From the NCBI GenBank assembly GCA_902806575.1, contig CADCXD010000007.1, forward strand, positions 124,001 through 188,000: a stretch of 64,000 bases of DNA. The letters are read 5' to 3'. The translations under genes and the position numbers were made by a program. The notes below the pieces were generated by a model. The model was not told the origin of the DNA, made no database searches, and was given only the letters and a program-made list of their open reading frames with translations. Origin of the DNA: Jackrogersella multiformis. Taxonomy: Eukaryota; Ascomycota; Sordariomycetes; Xylariales; Hypoxylaceae. Positions 47,101-59,899 of this stretch are shown one piece after another (the stretch's first letter is position 1; the number at the start of each line of letters is the position of its first letter).

Positions 47101-49289
47101 AAAGTTTCATGTCAGCACCATACTATGCGATATTTCTTTCGCTTTATGGCGGCTCACCTTCGAGTGTCCATCTCGGGGGTCTCACAGAATGCCTCAAGAC
47201 GTCGTCCATGAGATGGATATCCTCGCGGAACTCTGAGTTAGTTATGAACAAACCTCTCCCCATCTCGGCCCATTGGCTCCCCTGTCCGGTGAAAACCATC
47301 GTCACTTTGCGGCGAGACAGCTTCACCGGCGCTTTTACCATGCCCGAAGTGTCTAATAGCTTTTCGCCGGATACAATTACAAAAGCCCTGTGTAAGAATC
47401 GTTCTCGGCGAAGGGCTAATGTGTAGGCTATATCGCGCAATGCTAAGGGATGCCGGGAAGCATATTCCTGGTACAGTTCTATTTGTTGCTTTAGCGAATT
47501 CTGGCTGTTTGCTGAGAGCATAAGAATTTCTGGCCGTTTGGCCATCGGTAGAGTGCCTAATGTTCCTTTAGAACTAAGAAACGACTCGAGGATAACCTTG
47601 AGTAGTGTTAGCATGTAAACACCGCTAAAAGAGACGGGATGGGATTACTCACGTGTGCGTTTGAACCACCGATGCCAAAGGAGTTCACACTGATTCTTTC
47701 AGCTTTATCACCAGGGAAAGGGGTTGGCTTAGTTGGCACCGTAAGCTTCTTTTCCCTGAATGGGACTGCAAATTGAATCATTAGCTCAGGTTGCTTTTGT
47801 TAGCTAAGAGTAATCTCGCTACTATAGACTTACTCTTGGGATTAGGGTTACTGAATTTGATATTAGGGGGTATTGTTCTATTTTCTAAAGCTAATACGGC
47901 TTTAATTAAACTAGCAAGGCCAGCCGAACCCTCACAGTGACCTATATTTGGCTTCACCTATGGCGGGAACGAATGTTAGACACGATGATACGCATGACAA
48001 GCTAAAAGAGAAAACACTTACAGAGCCGATATATACTCCACTGGTGCCAAAAACCTCGCCAACAGCAGAGGTTTCAATGGGGTCGCCAACTGAGGTTCCA
48101 GTGCCATGACACTAATATGTTGTCAGCATGTTAAGTTTCGCGACAAGTTACCAATAGCCAGAAAAGGGGGTAGAAAACGATAGTATATATACCTCGACAA
48201 AAGCAGTCTCAGATGGATTGAGTCCAGCATCAGAATAAATCTTCCTCATCAGCGATTCGAGAGCTTCCCCTCGTGGTACAAGCATCCCTTGGCTTTTGCC
48301 GTCGCTATTCGCTGCGGTGCCCCGAATGACCGCTCTAATAGGATTGCCATCGCGAATTGCATCTGTAAGCTTCTTGACATACACGGCAGTGATTCCTTCG
48401 GCTCTAGCATAGCCGTTTGCGGAGGCATCGAAACTCTTACACGACCCGTCTGGAGACAAGACCCCTTCTGAAGTCATAAGCATAGTAAGGGAAGGACCTA
48501 GTATGAGGTTTGAGCCCGCAACAACAGCAGCGGAAGCGTCACCAAACTGAATAGCTCTACAAGCCTCGTGTAAGGCTATTAGCGACGCCGAGCATGCTGT
48601 TCTAATCACCATGCTATGAAATTGAGAATTCGTTGGTCAGCTGGAATTCAGGGGTCGTTAAATGTGATGGCTCACCTCGGCCCGCAAAGATTATACTCGT
48701 AAGAAACCCGGTTGGCAAGCATCCAATCACCAGAGCCGGTGACGAGGTGGTTGCCAACTTGCTGAGCATCCTTGTCCCGCATATGCTGCCACTCCTCACC
48801 GAACGTGCCTACGTAGCAACCGATTGGTTTGCCGCGGTAGTTGGTTTCCCCCGCATCTTCGAGGCACTCGCGGGCGACCTCCAACAGCAGTCTCTGCTGA
48901 GGGTCGCATCTCTCCAACTCGGTTTGGGTCATAGAAAAGAGAGAAGGGTCAAAACGTGACAGGTCATCTTCTAAATAGTAACCGTACTTGGTGTCGATAC
49001 GCTCTTTGCCACCAAGGGAGCCGTCAAACCCCTGAGCATTGTACCGGCTGCTCGGAACCGGCCCACGTGCGTCGCGGCCATTAACCAGGAGATCCCAGTA
49101 GTCATCGGCGTTCCGGATACCCCCGGAAAGCCTCATGCCAAGGCCGCAGATGGCGATCGGGACGGACCCTGGTGCCGCCGCATCTTTGATCTCCTCGAAA
49201 CTGGAAGACGCGGAGGAATACGAGGTGGAGTGGCCGCTGCTTCCGCTCATTGTGATGGAGTTGGGAGGCCGGAACTGGGCTCCAGCCAA
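41141..49289 (-). CDS. highly reducing type I polyketide synthase
   Basis: Ten exons, all joining in phase: 49289-48676, 48613-48193, 48111-48022, 47957-47834, 47765-47653, 47596-47158, 47087-46635, 46573-42676, 42592-42109 and 42052-41141; about 2515 aa. KS (about 43-460): active Cys212 in TACSAS, His347 in CHGTGTSVGDP, His382 in NIGHCEG. AT (about 555-880): Ser647 in GHSSGE. DH (about 930-1240): His962 in DHKVSRDVVF, Asp1133 in HPVAIDGCLQ. C-methyltransferase: ILEVGAGTGGTTE near 1395. ER (about 1780-2090): HSACGGVGLAALQ near 1920. KR (about 2120-2330): GGVGGLG at 2129-2135 and GQGNYVAAN. ACP: phosphopantetheine Ser2463 in MGLDSLMAIEL. All catalytic residues look intact, so a reduced, possibly C-methylated chain is expected. 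There is no thioesterase, reductase or condensation domain at the C-terminus, so release must be in trans. The start could also be 39 nt later (49250). Confidence 0.93.
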
Positions 49290-52200
49290 TAGTCAAGGAT
49301 TATCTCAGAAGCTGACGTGATGAGGCCTTTAGCATATTAGGATAAGGGGGGACGGGTGTGGAGGATTAACGAGGTGGGGAATGGATTTCGAAATGCCAAC
49401 TTCGCCGAAGTCACGGAATACACGTGTTCTTATTCACAACTCGAGCCAGCCCGCTAGAGCCTTGTAGAGTTTGGACTCGACTGGCTTGGGTGATAATTGA
49501 ATCAAGGTCGTCTGACTGTGGTCCCTGAATAGAGTATAGTCTGGATCGGCGATGGTGACCCGATATGGTGATACCGGCCTATATAAGGTAAGGATGAGTT
49601 AACAAAACCATCATCGCATCGTCTCTGGAACTATCGACCAAGATGGAGACCTCGATAAGCACCTCAGCACATATTTACACTAAGTACAATATACATAGTA
49701 TAAGACGTTATTACGGGCAGTTCCGCACTTGTCTCGACACTATTTTGACCAGTTCCGTATTTGTCTCAACTATATGTAGGTATTATGATCAGTTCTGCAG
49801 ACTATTCTACCGGTTCTACAAAGCCAAGTGGCTGGTAGTCTCCTTTTTTCAGCAACGGGACCAATAGGACACCTTGTTATAGGTGTGCTAATTCCCAGCG
49901 GAACGGAAACATATGTAGGTTCGTATGTAGGGTCGAAATTAGATTTGAACGGTGCAACTCGCTCTAATAGAGCGTGCCAAGTGATTAAGTGTCATTTCAA
50001 GGTAGCTACTACATAGTAGGCAAATTCTACAGAGTGGATTCGAGGTCTTCTAATAAGAGGTTAGTCTACTGCAACAGTAAGACGAAAGTGAACACTATGG
50101 TAGCAGAAATGGTAATCCGGAGAACACCCTACCTTCGAAGGATGAAGCCGGAAGCTGAGCCTGTTCGCCTGCAAGGGGGGGGGAGGGGGAGGGAGGTTAC
50201 ATTAGCATCGCACGACAAAATTGTGAACTGCGTGAACCACTCCGCCGGGATCTATCCGACGTGTCAATTCGCTCGATGAAATCACTTTGCAGACGAGAAC
50301 ACGGCAGGAGTGCAGTTGTTGCAGTAACTCCGGGCAAAGTTGAGCAGTTCGTGACGGTGATAGGCGAGTTTCGGAGAACCTTGAATCGTGCGGCCCGCGC
50401 CATTACCCACGACAGCCGACCCAGCCGCCACGTGCTGAGAATGGTAATTAAGATATCATTAATTACTTTACGCCCGTACACTAGGTACCTAGTAAGTGTC
50501 ACCCATCTTCTCGGCTTCTCTTGTATCACTGCATGAAGCTACTAACGGTCGGTTTGTAGCACACCATCAGATATTCATCGCCAATTCGAACTGCCTAAGA
50601 CTATCGTGAGTTTCGTGCTGCTTGTTGGGTCTAACGAAAAAAAGGTTAAAAAGAGTCTTCACAAATCACTAGGGGGCGGAACCGAACTCGTCCGGCCCGA
50701 GCTGCTTAATTACCTACCTACCTAGATACCGATAGTATATTTCGTAAGCGTCCGAACGGTCCGTCAGTGCATTACCTAGTACCAAAACCGCAAGGGTTTA
50801 CGAAGCTAAACCAAATGTACCATAGTACTACCTAGGTAGGTATGTAGTATATTTGGGTGTGTAATATAAGACCAAGATGTTACATATGTATATGGTGTGA
50901 ATGTGAACCAACGGAAGACCCGAATTATATATTTTCCTGTCGAAGAATCGGACTATTCAAAATCCTAGATAGATTTAATTCATAATTCATTCAGATGGTG
51001 TATTAGGTCGTGTGTAACTTTTGTTGTCAAAGTTGAGCAAACCATACGATATGGGGTGACAAGGTGGAATAGGGGGGTGGAGGATGTGGGGGAGGAGAAA
51101 AAAAGGTCTATGAGTGGTTTATGAGTGGTGTTTTTTTCGTGTTCATAAATGAACTCCCGGTTCTCCTCCTCTCCTTCCCCCTCCCCCACACAGGTATTCG
51201 TACCTACATACTTCTTATGCAGTACTTAATTTAGGTAAAGTGGACGTAACCTTGATGAAGATTACCTACCTAGATTTTAGGTACCTAGCCTACACGTGTA
51301 GGTACCTAGGTATGTATTAAGTGGAGCGGAGCTAAAGCGATCTAATGGATCCTTCCATTATCAGGACTCAGCACTGCTCAGCTCTGCGTGCGTGTTCATG
51401 TGTACTAGTTATGCATATCATTGCTAGTAGTATATTAAACCTTGTCATTTAGCTTCCAAGATAAACCGTTTATGATAGTAGTAAGGATTATTGAATCCTC
51501 GCATACGAAAGTGTTGACCTTAAAACTGCTGTAACCTATAGATAAGCGGGGCTTAGCTAACAACCCACTTTTATCGGCATGGAACTTTGTGGTAGGTCAC
51601 TTTTATGCTACCTAGGTACCTAGTAACAGGATCGGTAGGAATGACCTATGCTGAAGGAATAGGCAGGTAGGAAATTTAAGATCACTCGAAATTGAAAATG
51701 AGGAAAGATCACCTACCTCCAATGGATGATAAATCTTATCTTACCTGCTACCTTACCTTAGGTAGGTACATAGGTAGGTAGGTACACATATGTATTCTGA
51801 CCCCGAATTACATGTTACCGTTCCCTTCCCCTCCTCCCGGCCTCTTTTCTTCTTCGTCTCTCTCGTCATCCTTCCCGGAACGAAGTGTCGTATTCTGGAT
51901 AAATTCTATTATTAGCTTACTTAATTTAATGTAAGTTGGTTCCATTTTTGATCTTTGTTATGACTTGGTTTGTTCTGTTTTGTTTTTTACTTGTTCTGCT
52001 TTAAATTACACACTTACCTACTAGGTATATGAAGTTTTCTTCATGTTTCAAAGTTTGGTAAATGCCTCGGAGTGAATCCTGACATCCTGACTTTTTAACT
52101 ACGGGAGCGGCCCGAGGCTAGCGCTTAACCCTTTGGCCCTGCCCTTATGGGTACCTACCTAGCCTACAAACCTGGAAACCTAATAACCTTGGGAAGCTTG

Positions 52201-52334
52201 GAACCTAACAAACCCAATTCCCCTGATTAAAGATTCCCTAGGTCCCAGGCTGCCAGGTCCCCTCTCTCATCCCATCACATACCGATAACTGTCACCGTAC
52301 CACTTAATATTTAGATTAAGACCCGACTGACCGG
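49290..52334. other. 3 kb gene-free spacer upstream of PKS
   Basis: Holds the PKS promoter (left) and the methyltransferase promoter (right). TACCTAGGTA occurs at 51303-51312 and 51609-51618, and TAGGTAGG runs lie near 51760-51785. A poly-G run is at 50176-50200. Short frames show no family resemblance; no regulator gene is visible. Confidence 0.5.
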
Positions 52335-54380
52335 ATGGAGGCAACCAACATCCCAAATTCGTCAAAAGATCGCGGGAGACATAGGTTATTGGCTGTGAGG
52401 CCTTCAACGGCTAGAGCCACGTCGGGTCCTTCTCGCCATCACCTTCCTCCGCATAGTCCTTGTTCTCAATTATACACCGATACTCTGACATTGGCACATC
52501 ATCATCATGAACATCACCATCACCATCACCACCAACAGCCGGCTGGCCCGTCAGCGAACCAGTCAGCGAACCAGTCAGTACCGGCGTTAATGTCAACGGA
52601 CAGAGATCAACAATCGCCGCCATCACCAACTGCCGCCGAAGCTTCCGGTAATTCCCAGTATGCGCTAAGCTCGTCAAATAGTCCATCTACAGGCCTACAA
52701 GTACGTACACGCTAAGGTTGATACCTACCATCTTTCCCCTTTTCGGCCATTGATATGAGATATCTGATCTATCACACTAACCCGACCTCCCCCCTACGTA
52801 CCTTGATATGTATGATGTATTATGTATTATCTATGTATTAACTGGTGCTTCACAACAATAGTTCAATGCGACATCCGAGCAAGGATGGCCACGGACTGAC
52901 CCTGACGGTGCAGGTGTTGGCGCCGGTGTTGGCGAGGAAGATGAACCAGATGAAGGTCTTTCTCTTTCCCCCCGCCAGGCCAGGAGGAGGTAAGCGATAC
53001 TCTTTCTGTTCAGCACAGTTCTTTGCTTGCTTGCTTGTTTGTTTGCTTGCTTGTTTGTTTGCTTGCTTGCTTAGTTGCGTTGCCTGCGAACCGAACTTAC
53101 CGAACTGACCATGGAACCAACCACCCCTCGTAGGGATTCTACGAAGACGACGAGTGGCTCAACCTCTTCCAGATTCTTCCGCTCGATAGTCTATAAGTTT
53201 GGCCGCACGTTTAATAGGAGTGCGTGTCCTGTGTGTAACCCCTCCTTAAGTGGGCTATAGTACTGACGTCGTAATACAAAAGACTACTTCTTGCCTACAG
53301 ACAAGGTATGCGTGACGAACCCGAAGCCTTATCAACTATTCTTTTTTTGGACTAATCAGAGAAACACATATTTAGCAAGAGCAAGAGCGCATGAGTAAGG
53401 AATCATCATTCCGTCACCTGTTTAACTAGACCGAAACTGAGAGGCTAAAAAATTAAAAACAGACCTTCAACATGAAATAAGTGTTGAAGTACACGATGGG
53501 GATCTCCACCTCTGCCCAGTGATAAAACCGAGAAGGGTTCTCGATGTCGGTACGGGGACGGGAATATGGGCGATCGAATTCGGTACGTCCCACATCGCCC
53601 CCTAGTATCCAGTCCGTCAGTCCCAGTATTAAGTCCGTGCGCGATTGTTAATACCCATGGATGTTTACAGCGCGGAGGAACCCGGATAGTGAGGTGCTGG
53701 GGATAGATCTCAATCCTGTTCCACCACCGCCCTTCATCGTACCTAACTGCCATTTCGCAATAGCAGACGTTTACGATGATTGGAAATACGGCTGCCGCTT
53801 TGATTTCATTCACGTACGAAGTTTAGGCGAGCCCGCCGACAAACGCCGGCTGTTTAAGTTGATCTACGACAACCTCGCACCCGGTGGCTGGGTCGAGATA
53901 CAGGAATGGATTCTCCATGCTCAATCCTCGGACCGGTCTCTCGAAGGCACCGCCTTCCAAAAATGGAACACTCTCATGGCTGAAGGTAGGTCGTCTCGTG
54001 GTTCATTTTGTATTCTGAGACTGAAAAGAAATTCCTTTGTTTTTTTCTTTTTATCAACCCTAACTTTCAGTCCAGGTGTTAAAAGTTTAGGGAAATCGCT
54101 CTTCTACGTCCTCGAGTACAAACGTCTGCTAGAACAGGCGGGTTTCGAGAACATTGTCGAGCGGAAGTATGCAGTACCTACCAATACCTGGCCCCCGGGG
54201 AAGCAAAGCCAGAAGATCGGAGCCATGCAAAGAAACAATACGCTACAAGTCATCGATGTTTATTCACAAGCCGTGTTTTCCCAAGGTTTAGGGTGGTCTA
54301 GGGATGCCCTTGATAGGTTGCTGGCCGAAGTACGAAAGGATATCGAGAATACGCGTATCCACTCATACTCCACGCTGTAA
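52335..54380 (+). CDS. SAM-dependent methyltransferase, LaeA/TdiE-like, eight exons with micro-exons
   Basis: Exons 52335-52700, 52862-52989, 53134-53219, 53283-53305, 53376-53394, 53463-53582, 53671-53985 and 54076-54380 join in phase to about 453 aa. Exons 4 and 5 are only 23 and 19 nt. They encode the LaeA-like signature before the fold (GRTFNRNYFLPTDKQEQERM, then NLQHEISVEVHDGDLHL). The methyltransferase core follows: motif I VLDVGTGTGIWAIEFA, acidic VLGIDLNPV, FDFIHVRSLG, NLAPGGWVEIQEW, and C-terminal YKRLLEQAGFENIVERKYAV. The N-terminal 200 residues are low complexity, with a His run (HHHHEHHHHHHHQQ) and acidic/Gly-rich parts. Such enzymes are common in fungal secondary-metabolite clusters; a regulatory or tailoring role is inferred. 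N-terminal exons 1-2 are less certain than exons 3-8. Confidence 0.8.
53023..53075. repeat. imperfect GCTT/GTTT tetranucleotide repeat in an intron
   Basis: A run of TTGC/TTGT tetramers inside intron 2 of the methyltransferase gene (52990-53133). It is slippage-prone simple sequence. Confidence 0.8.
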
Positions 54381-57037
54381 GGCACCCGGTGAGATTCCAA
54401 GGGAGTAATCACTAATGGGACTTAGAATGACGGTTTACTGCAAGAAGCCCCACTCGTCTTCCGCGTCATCGCTTGCTACGACAGCATCACCACCTATTCT
54501 ATCGAGACTGTCTATGTCATAAACTCATCGAAGGCAGCAGGTGAACCTGCTCCTAACATTACAATCCCAAGGAAGGGATAGTGTAGTAATTCCAGGGATA
54601 TAAAAATGAGGCGACGGGCATAAGTTTGGACTAGGGGATAGCGTGGCGTTAAGAGATGGATCAACCTAGGTACGAAGGACATAGTTATGGATAATGGAAT
54701 GTGTATAGAGTGTGTTCGGTCGCAAGTTGCCTCAAAAAATAGATATTTTGGGCGACTGACATCTCTTCCGGACGGTTGACGATGCAAATAATGCTTACGG
54801 ACATTTTGAAAAGAATATATGTCTTAACGAGAACGGGCTTACCCCCTGTAGCATGGTCTGACCATGAAATATAGACGCTCTAAATGGTTCGGATAAGAAT
54901 TAACGTGGCTCGAGATTCAGTCCCAAAAGAACGGCATCATTGAACAATAGTACAAACATTTTCCTCTCTTGAATATCTGGCCGAGTCTCTTGTATAATGC
55001 GCGTCGATCACATCCCGCATAAGAAACTACCAACTAACAAATCTATCAAGAACCGCGGCGGCGTTGTCATGGGCGTGTGATCACTCGTCGCGGCAGGTTG
55101 TGGCAATGTGGGCAAGGGAAGCCCCTAGGTTAAGCCCTCGCCGCAGAGCAGCATGTAGCGCTAGGTCTTCTAGCGACAACTCCTTCATCGACATTCGTCA
55201 TATTCTCGCGTTCAGTGATAAACTGGGATAGCTATCTTTTATGAGACTTACTAGAGCCGCAGGATAGGTAGATATATCTTCTGGCCGCCGTGCTCTAGCT
55301 TAACAGTGTCATAGATGTATCCCTCTTAGACCACCGGTCCAGACCTCCTTTTCTACCTAGATATACACTTGGTAAAATGGCATTGTGATATCCGAGGCTC
55401 GATGATTGTGTCGGTTGGACAAGAGGAAGAGTATAAGCTGGAATGAAGGGGGGGGGGGCCGAGCGTACGGTGTCGCGCGGCGATTTGCCACGTTACCTGT
55501 GGAGGAGTATTTGAAGTCCGGTCGACATCGTTGATGCGCTAGAATGCCATAGAAATAATTCCGGCCATGGACAATAAGCTTTGTGTTGGCAGACTATATA
55601 CACCTCAGCTTAAGACTCAGTGGTGAAAGTACTTGCAGCTGCTTAGTGTGGTTCACAAGCTCGAAAGTGTCGAATAAAGTGTAAGAGATGCTAGTGTTAC
55701 GGAAACTAGAGTACTCGAGCTAAAGTCTGGTCTGTCGCATCTGACCTATGGCTCCGAAACTGGTTGAGCGTGGTGGATGGTATATCGTCATGTCGCGATC
55801 GTGGACGGTTGCGCCTTTCGGACGCCGTGTTACTTGGACGATTGTTGTCATCTATGACACCGTGCATCGTTTCTTTTTACATTCACGACGCCTGGACCGA
55901 TACGTCATCGGGAACCTCAGACCGTTCCCCATTTATCACGTAATGCTCTTTTTATCCTAGCTCATACCTAGGTACGTAACCCTAACCATCTCTTCAGCCT
56001 AACCTCCTGGTCATGGCAGATAGTGTAGAAGACAGATTTCTCTGGAGTTCTGCTGAGTCTTTTAATGTTCTCATTATCGTAAGAATTCTTTATACATTAT
56101 AAGTTCTATAACACTCCCTGTATAAAACGATTTATAGACCCCATGCTGCTTATGCTAGCCATATTCCATTACTTACTTACTTACCTACCTACCTAGTAAA
56201 TAACTAGGTATCCGCAGGGGGCTTCTAATGCTAGACGATGATATCAAATCAGAGTTATGGATGTTTATTAATATATCTATAGCACAGAAGATAATATATA
56301 ACTTAATAACCCATTAAATACATGGCCCACCATTTTAATTGCGTTTGGGCCATGTTAGGCCCCTTAACGTAGTATCAAAACATAAACTCTGTATATGGCT
56401 AATTATATCAGCGTGAATGTCAGTACGTAGCTGACCAATTTCATAGGTAAATACCTAGGTACGTTGAGATTAATGGGACCCCGTTCCCCGATCTAGACCT
56501 TCGAAGCCTATAGAAGTATAGGGGTAACTATGGCAAAGACGCCTGTAATAGATCTAGATGTCTTCCGTCCATTCTACGACTATTTACACTTTACTGTAGA
56601 GTCATTGATTGGTTAGAATCCGTGTAATTTATAGAACGGCGCCATAGATAGATGAACAGAGCTGAGATGTAATTACATATCAAATACCGCCGACGCAACC
56701 CGATAAAGTCTCATCGATGACTGTTGCTTCTATATACGTATACTTAATCACCGGTCGCGATGTCACCATCCGCTTGACGGTTAATTACCCAGGCGATATT
56801 CACATAGCTTACCCTAGATAACGTGACGTCACCGTAGTTAGAGGGACAGAGGAGTGATGGGCAATGATTTGGATGTATTATGGGCCGGAATCTCCTATTT
56901 GTGCAATACCAATAACTAGCAGTATCTACATTTCATTCACATCATCTTTGAAATCATCCTAAAATAGTAGAAGATCAATACATGCATCACTAACACCCTA
57001 TGTCCTCATTTTCTCTCTAATATGAGTCTAGATTAAG
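54381..57037. other. 2.7 kb gene-free spacer
   Basis: No protein family is recognised. It contains a poly-G run at 55449-55458, TACCTAGGTA at 55965-55974 and 56452-56461, and TTAC/CTAC repeats near 56170-56195. A 37-codon frame on the minus strand (55081-55194) looks coding-like but has no supporting neighbours. Confidence 0.5.
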
Positions 57038-59020
57038 ATGTGGCTGCTCGGATTCCTAGTATTATTCGCTGTATACGGCGTATACGCCAAGCAGAACTGC
57101 CCTCTGTATGGCTTAGGATACCCGCATCCTACAGACCTACTTGTGCAGCCCGGCATTCAGAAGGCCGCGACATCCTTGGATGCCGTATTCTCGGAATACA
57201 TCGACCATTCTAACAAGAGTAGGTCCGATGGCTTCTCGTACTCGGTAGAAGTGTTTTCCGCCGACGAGGAAGAGCCGTTGTGGTCTCACCACTGGACTGC
57301 GCCTAACTTGAAAACTCTCAACTCAACGGGCGTAACTAAAGTTGATGGGGATACCGTATACCGGCTTGGAAGCGTTACGAAGATTTTCACTATCTTCACG
57401 TTCCTTGCTGAAGTCGGCGACACCATATGGAATGAGCCCATTACCAAGTATATCCCGGAAATTGCGGCGATGGTTGTCGCCGGGGCCGACAATTCTCATT
57501 CGATTTCAACCCCAGATTGGGAATCTATCACTATTGGTTCTCTTGCCAGTCAGATGTCTGGCCTTAATAGAGATTGTACGTAACTGTTAGTTGTGATGGG
57601 TCCGATGAAACAAGACTTACGTGCAAATATAGATGCTTTGCTGGGCGAGCTTACGCAAGGATCGACCACAGCTAAAGCAGAACAGATTGGGTTTCCTTTC
57701 ATAGAAACTGCGGAAATACCTCCTTGTGGCAATAGGCCAGTATGTAATAGAACGCGTAAGTTTATCCCGGACGGTCAAGTTTACCTAAGCCCTAACTACT
57801 AGGTATTCACATAGAATTCTTCGAGGGTTTGAAGAAGTTACCCCCTTCATTTTCGCCTTTCGTCACACCAGCTTACTCGGATATTGGCTACACCCTTCTC
57901 GGGTATGCTCTAGAGCAAATGACAGGCAAATCTTTCAACCAAATGGTATACGATAGAGTCATCAAACCCCTTGGTCTGAATCATACGTTCTATACCACCC
58001 CTAAGGATTCTCTGGGAATTATACCTGGTGGCCCCTATAAAACTAATTGGGCTTTCAACATGGGCAAAGAATCACCGTAAGTACCGCTCTGTCACTTGAA
58101 AGCTTTTCATCTAGCTCACCAAGGGGAAGCACCGGCAACATGTATACATCGCCTTCAGATTTATCCCGACTTGGTCGAGCAATCTTAAGGTCGACCCTGT
58201 TGCCTCTAGCCATGACAAGGAGATGGCTAAAACCCGTGACCTTTAGTTCAGACCCAAAATCGGGAGTTGGCATTCCTTGGGGTGTGCGCCAACTTCCCCT
58301 TTCCAAAGGTGAGTAGAGTCGCTATGGATCGCGAATGGCTCAACAATTAATGATAGTATCATAGATACGCCTTATCAGTTTGTAACTACTTTCAACAAAG
58401 CTGGAAGCTTGGGGAAGTATAGTACATTGTTTGCTATCATTCCCGACTTGAATATCGGCTTTTCCGTGCTAGCAGCAGGTGATTCTCCCGCTGGCCTGGT
58501 GATGGATCTAGCGGACGCGTTGGCGAACACCTACCTTCCAACTATGGTCAACACCGCACGAAACCAAGCAAATCAGGTATACGGTGGTACATACAATAGT
58601 TCGAATCCTTTGGTAAACTCATCTCTCAGCATTGTGGTAAACAATCAGACTCCTGGGCTGAGCCTAGATTCGTGGATTAGTAACGGGACGAATTTGAAAT
58701 GGTACTCGGTAGCGCTGAGTCAGAACGTATCGAGAGAATATTGGGACAAAATGCAACCAAGCGTTCGACTTTATCCAACTGGATTATGGGACTCGACATC
58801 CGACGGTGGGAAGAGAGTTGCATTTAAAGCCGTATTCGAAGACTTGAGCTTGCCTAATGTCTCGGATCCATTCACAACAGACTGTTCAACCTGGGTCAAC
58901 GTCGCAGGTATCATGTACGGCTCTAAGCCGCTGGATCAATTTGTATTCAATATCAACGCTGCTGGTAATGTGACAAGCGTGGAAAATGGTGCATTGAGGA
59001 ATCGGCTGGACAAGGTGTGA
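57038..59020 (+). CDS. secreted beta-lactamase-like serine hydrolase
   Basis: Five exons, 57038-57575, 57633-57755, 57815-58076, 58115-58308 and 58365-59020, in phase, about 590 aa. A signal peptide (MWLLGFLVLFAVYGVYA) is followed by a class C beta-lactamase/D-Ala carboxypeptidase-type domain. The catalytic SxxK is S112-V-T-K115 in RLGSVTKIFT, and the YxN-position motif is Y241-S-D243 in TPAYSDIGYTLLG. The layout, including the NRDYALLGELTQ, PPCGNRPVCN and FFEGLKKLPPSF blocks, resembles the ascomycete beta-lactamase-like ARB_00930 group of secreted hydrolases. Many N-glycosylation sequons occur in the C-terminal domain. Such proteins occur both alone and in biosynthetic clusters, where some act on esters or thioesters; a role in polyketide release is only a possibility and the signal peptide argues against it. 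Confidence 0.87.
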
Positions 59021-59899
59021 TATTCAGGCAATGAAGTTTTCCTAATAATATAAGTATTTAACGACCATAGTTTCATTCTACTCGAAATCCGCTTATTCAT
59101 TCGCCTTTCGGCCTCGAGTTTGCATTCTCTCCGTTCCCTCCCTATGCCTATTACTGTATGATTGTGCTCGCTACGTCTGTTCCGGATACTCCTTTCTCAC
59201 GAATCCATACAGTGTTGGATTTACGGCTTTTACATAGCCGCAATTTGACCGAAGTTAGGCTCGGGATTGCGGATTTGATTTCAAAAGGGGTCATAGATTC
59301 ATAGTCGGCGACGTTGTATCGGAGGTAAAGTTTCGCCACCATTGACAACTAGACAACCCCCTAGAATATGAATGCCGGCTAGGAATTCGGCGATGACGTG
59401 AAAGTTCCACTGCTTACTTAAATCCGATTTGATAATAAAATCAACATTCATCAACGTAAGTATAATAGCCATTGGAAATATGAAGCTAGAGACGAGCTAC
59501 GGCATTTGGTGATTCATGCTTAAGCTACCTACCGATACCTAGATACACAAATGCGAAATTTAATACGGGATTAGGATATTGTAAGTACGATAATAGTCAA
59601 AAAAAGGATTGGTCGAATACCGAATGCTCATGAGTCAACATTGAACTCTATTGTGCTCTCCCATAGCTTCGTTATAATTAATAATACTCTTGAGGCAAGT
59701 TAATAGCATGTATGCTTATTTCCCCGCTGTTACCGTAACATTATTAGGACCATATAAATCACCAGATACGCTACTACTACATAACTGCTGCTATCCCTTG
59801 TTGCATGATAAGAATCCTAGCCTCTATTATTTGGAGAACCGTACATTTTTTGTCCAGATCCCCACCGTCATTTGCCTAGTCCTCGCTATCAGTTCACTC
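59021..59899. other. intergenic, promoter of FAD monooxygenase
   Basis: No gene is seen. The monooxygenase reading frame is open upstream to 59690, but that part is hydrophobic, unrelated sequence and is taken as 5' UTR. Confidence 0.5.

Noticed and set aside
47641..48120. Stop codons and frame changes inside the PKS ketosynthase region taken as decay
   Set aside because: All are explained by short GT..AG introns that restore CHGTGT, NIGHCEG and GGSNAH in phase.
53430..53475. Apparent 14-nt frameshift between an ETERL-like and a DLQH-like motif in the methyltransferase
   Set aside because: Two micro-exons restore a better family match (QEQERM-NLQH) with proper splice sites, so the gene need not be broken.
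55081..55194. 37-codon minus-strand fragment starting MSMKELSLEDLALHAALRRG
   Set aside because: Looks coding-like but no flanking exons join in phase and no family is recognised; could be chance or an old relic.
55749..55960. 70-codon plus-strand frame
   Set aside because: Short, no family resemblance, lies in a gene-free spacer.
59690..59899. Longer N-terminus for the FAD monooxygenase
   Set aside because: The extra 70 residues are unrelated to the family, which starts a few residues before the GxGxxG motif.
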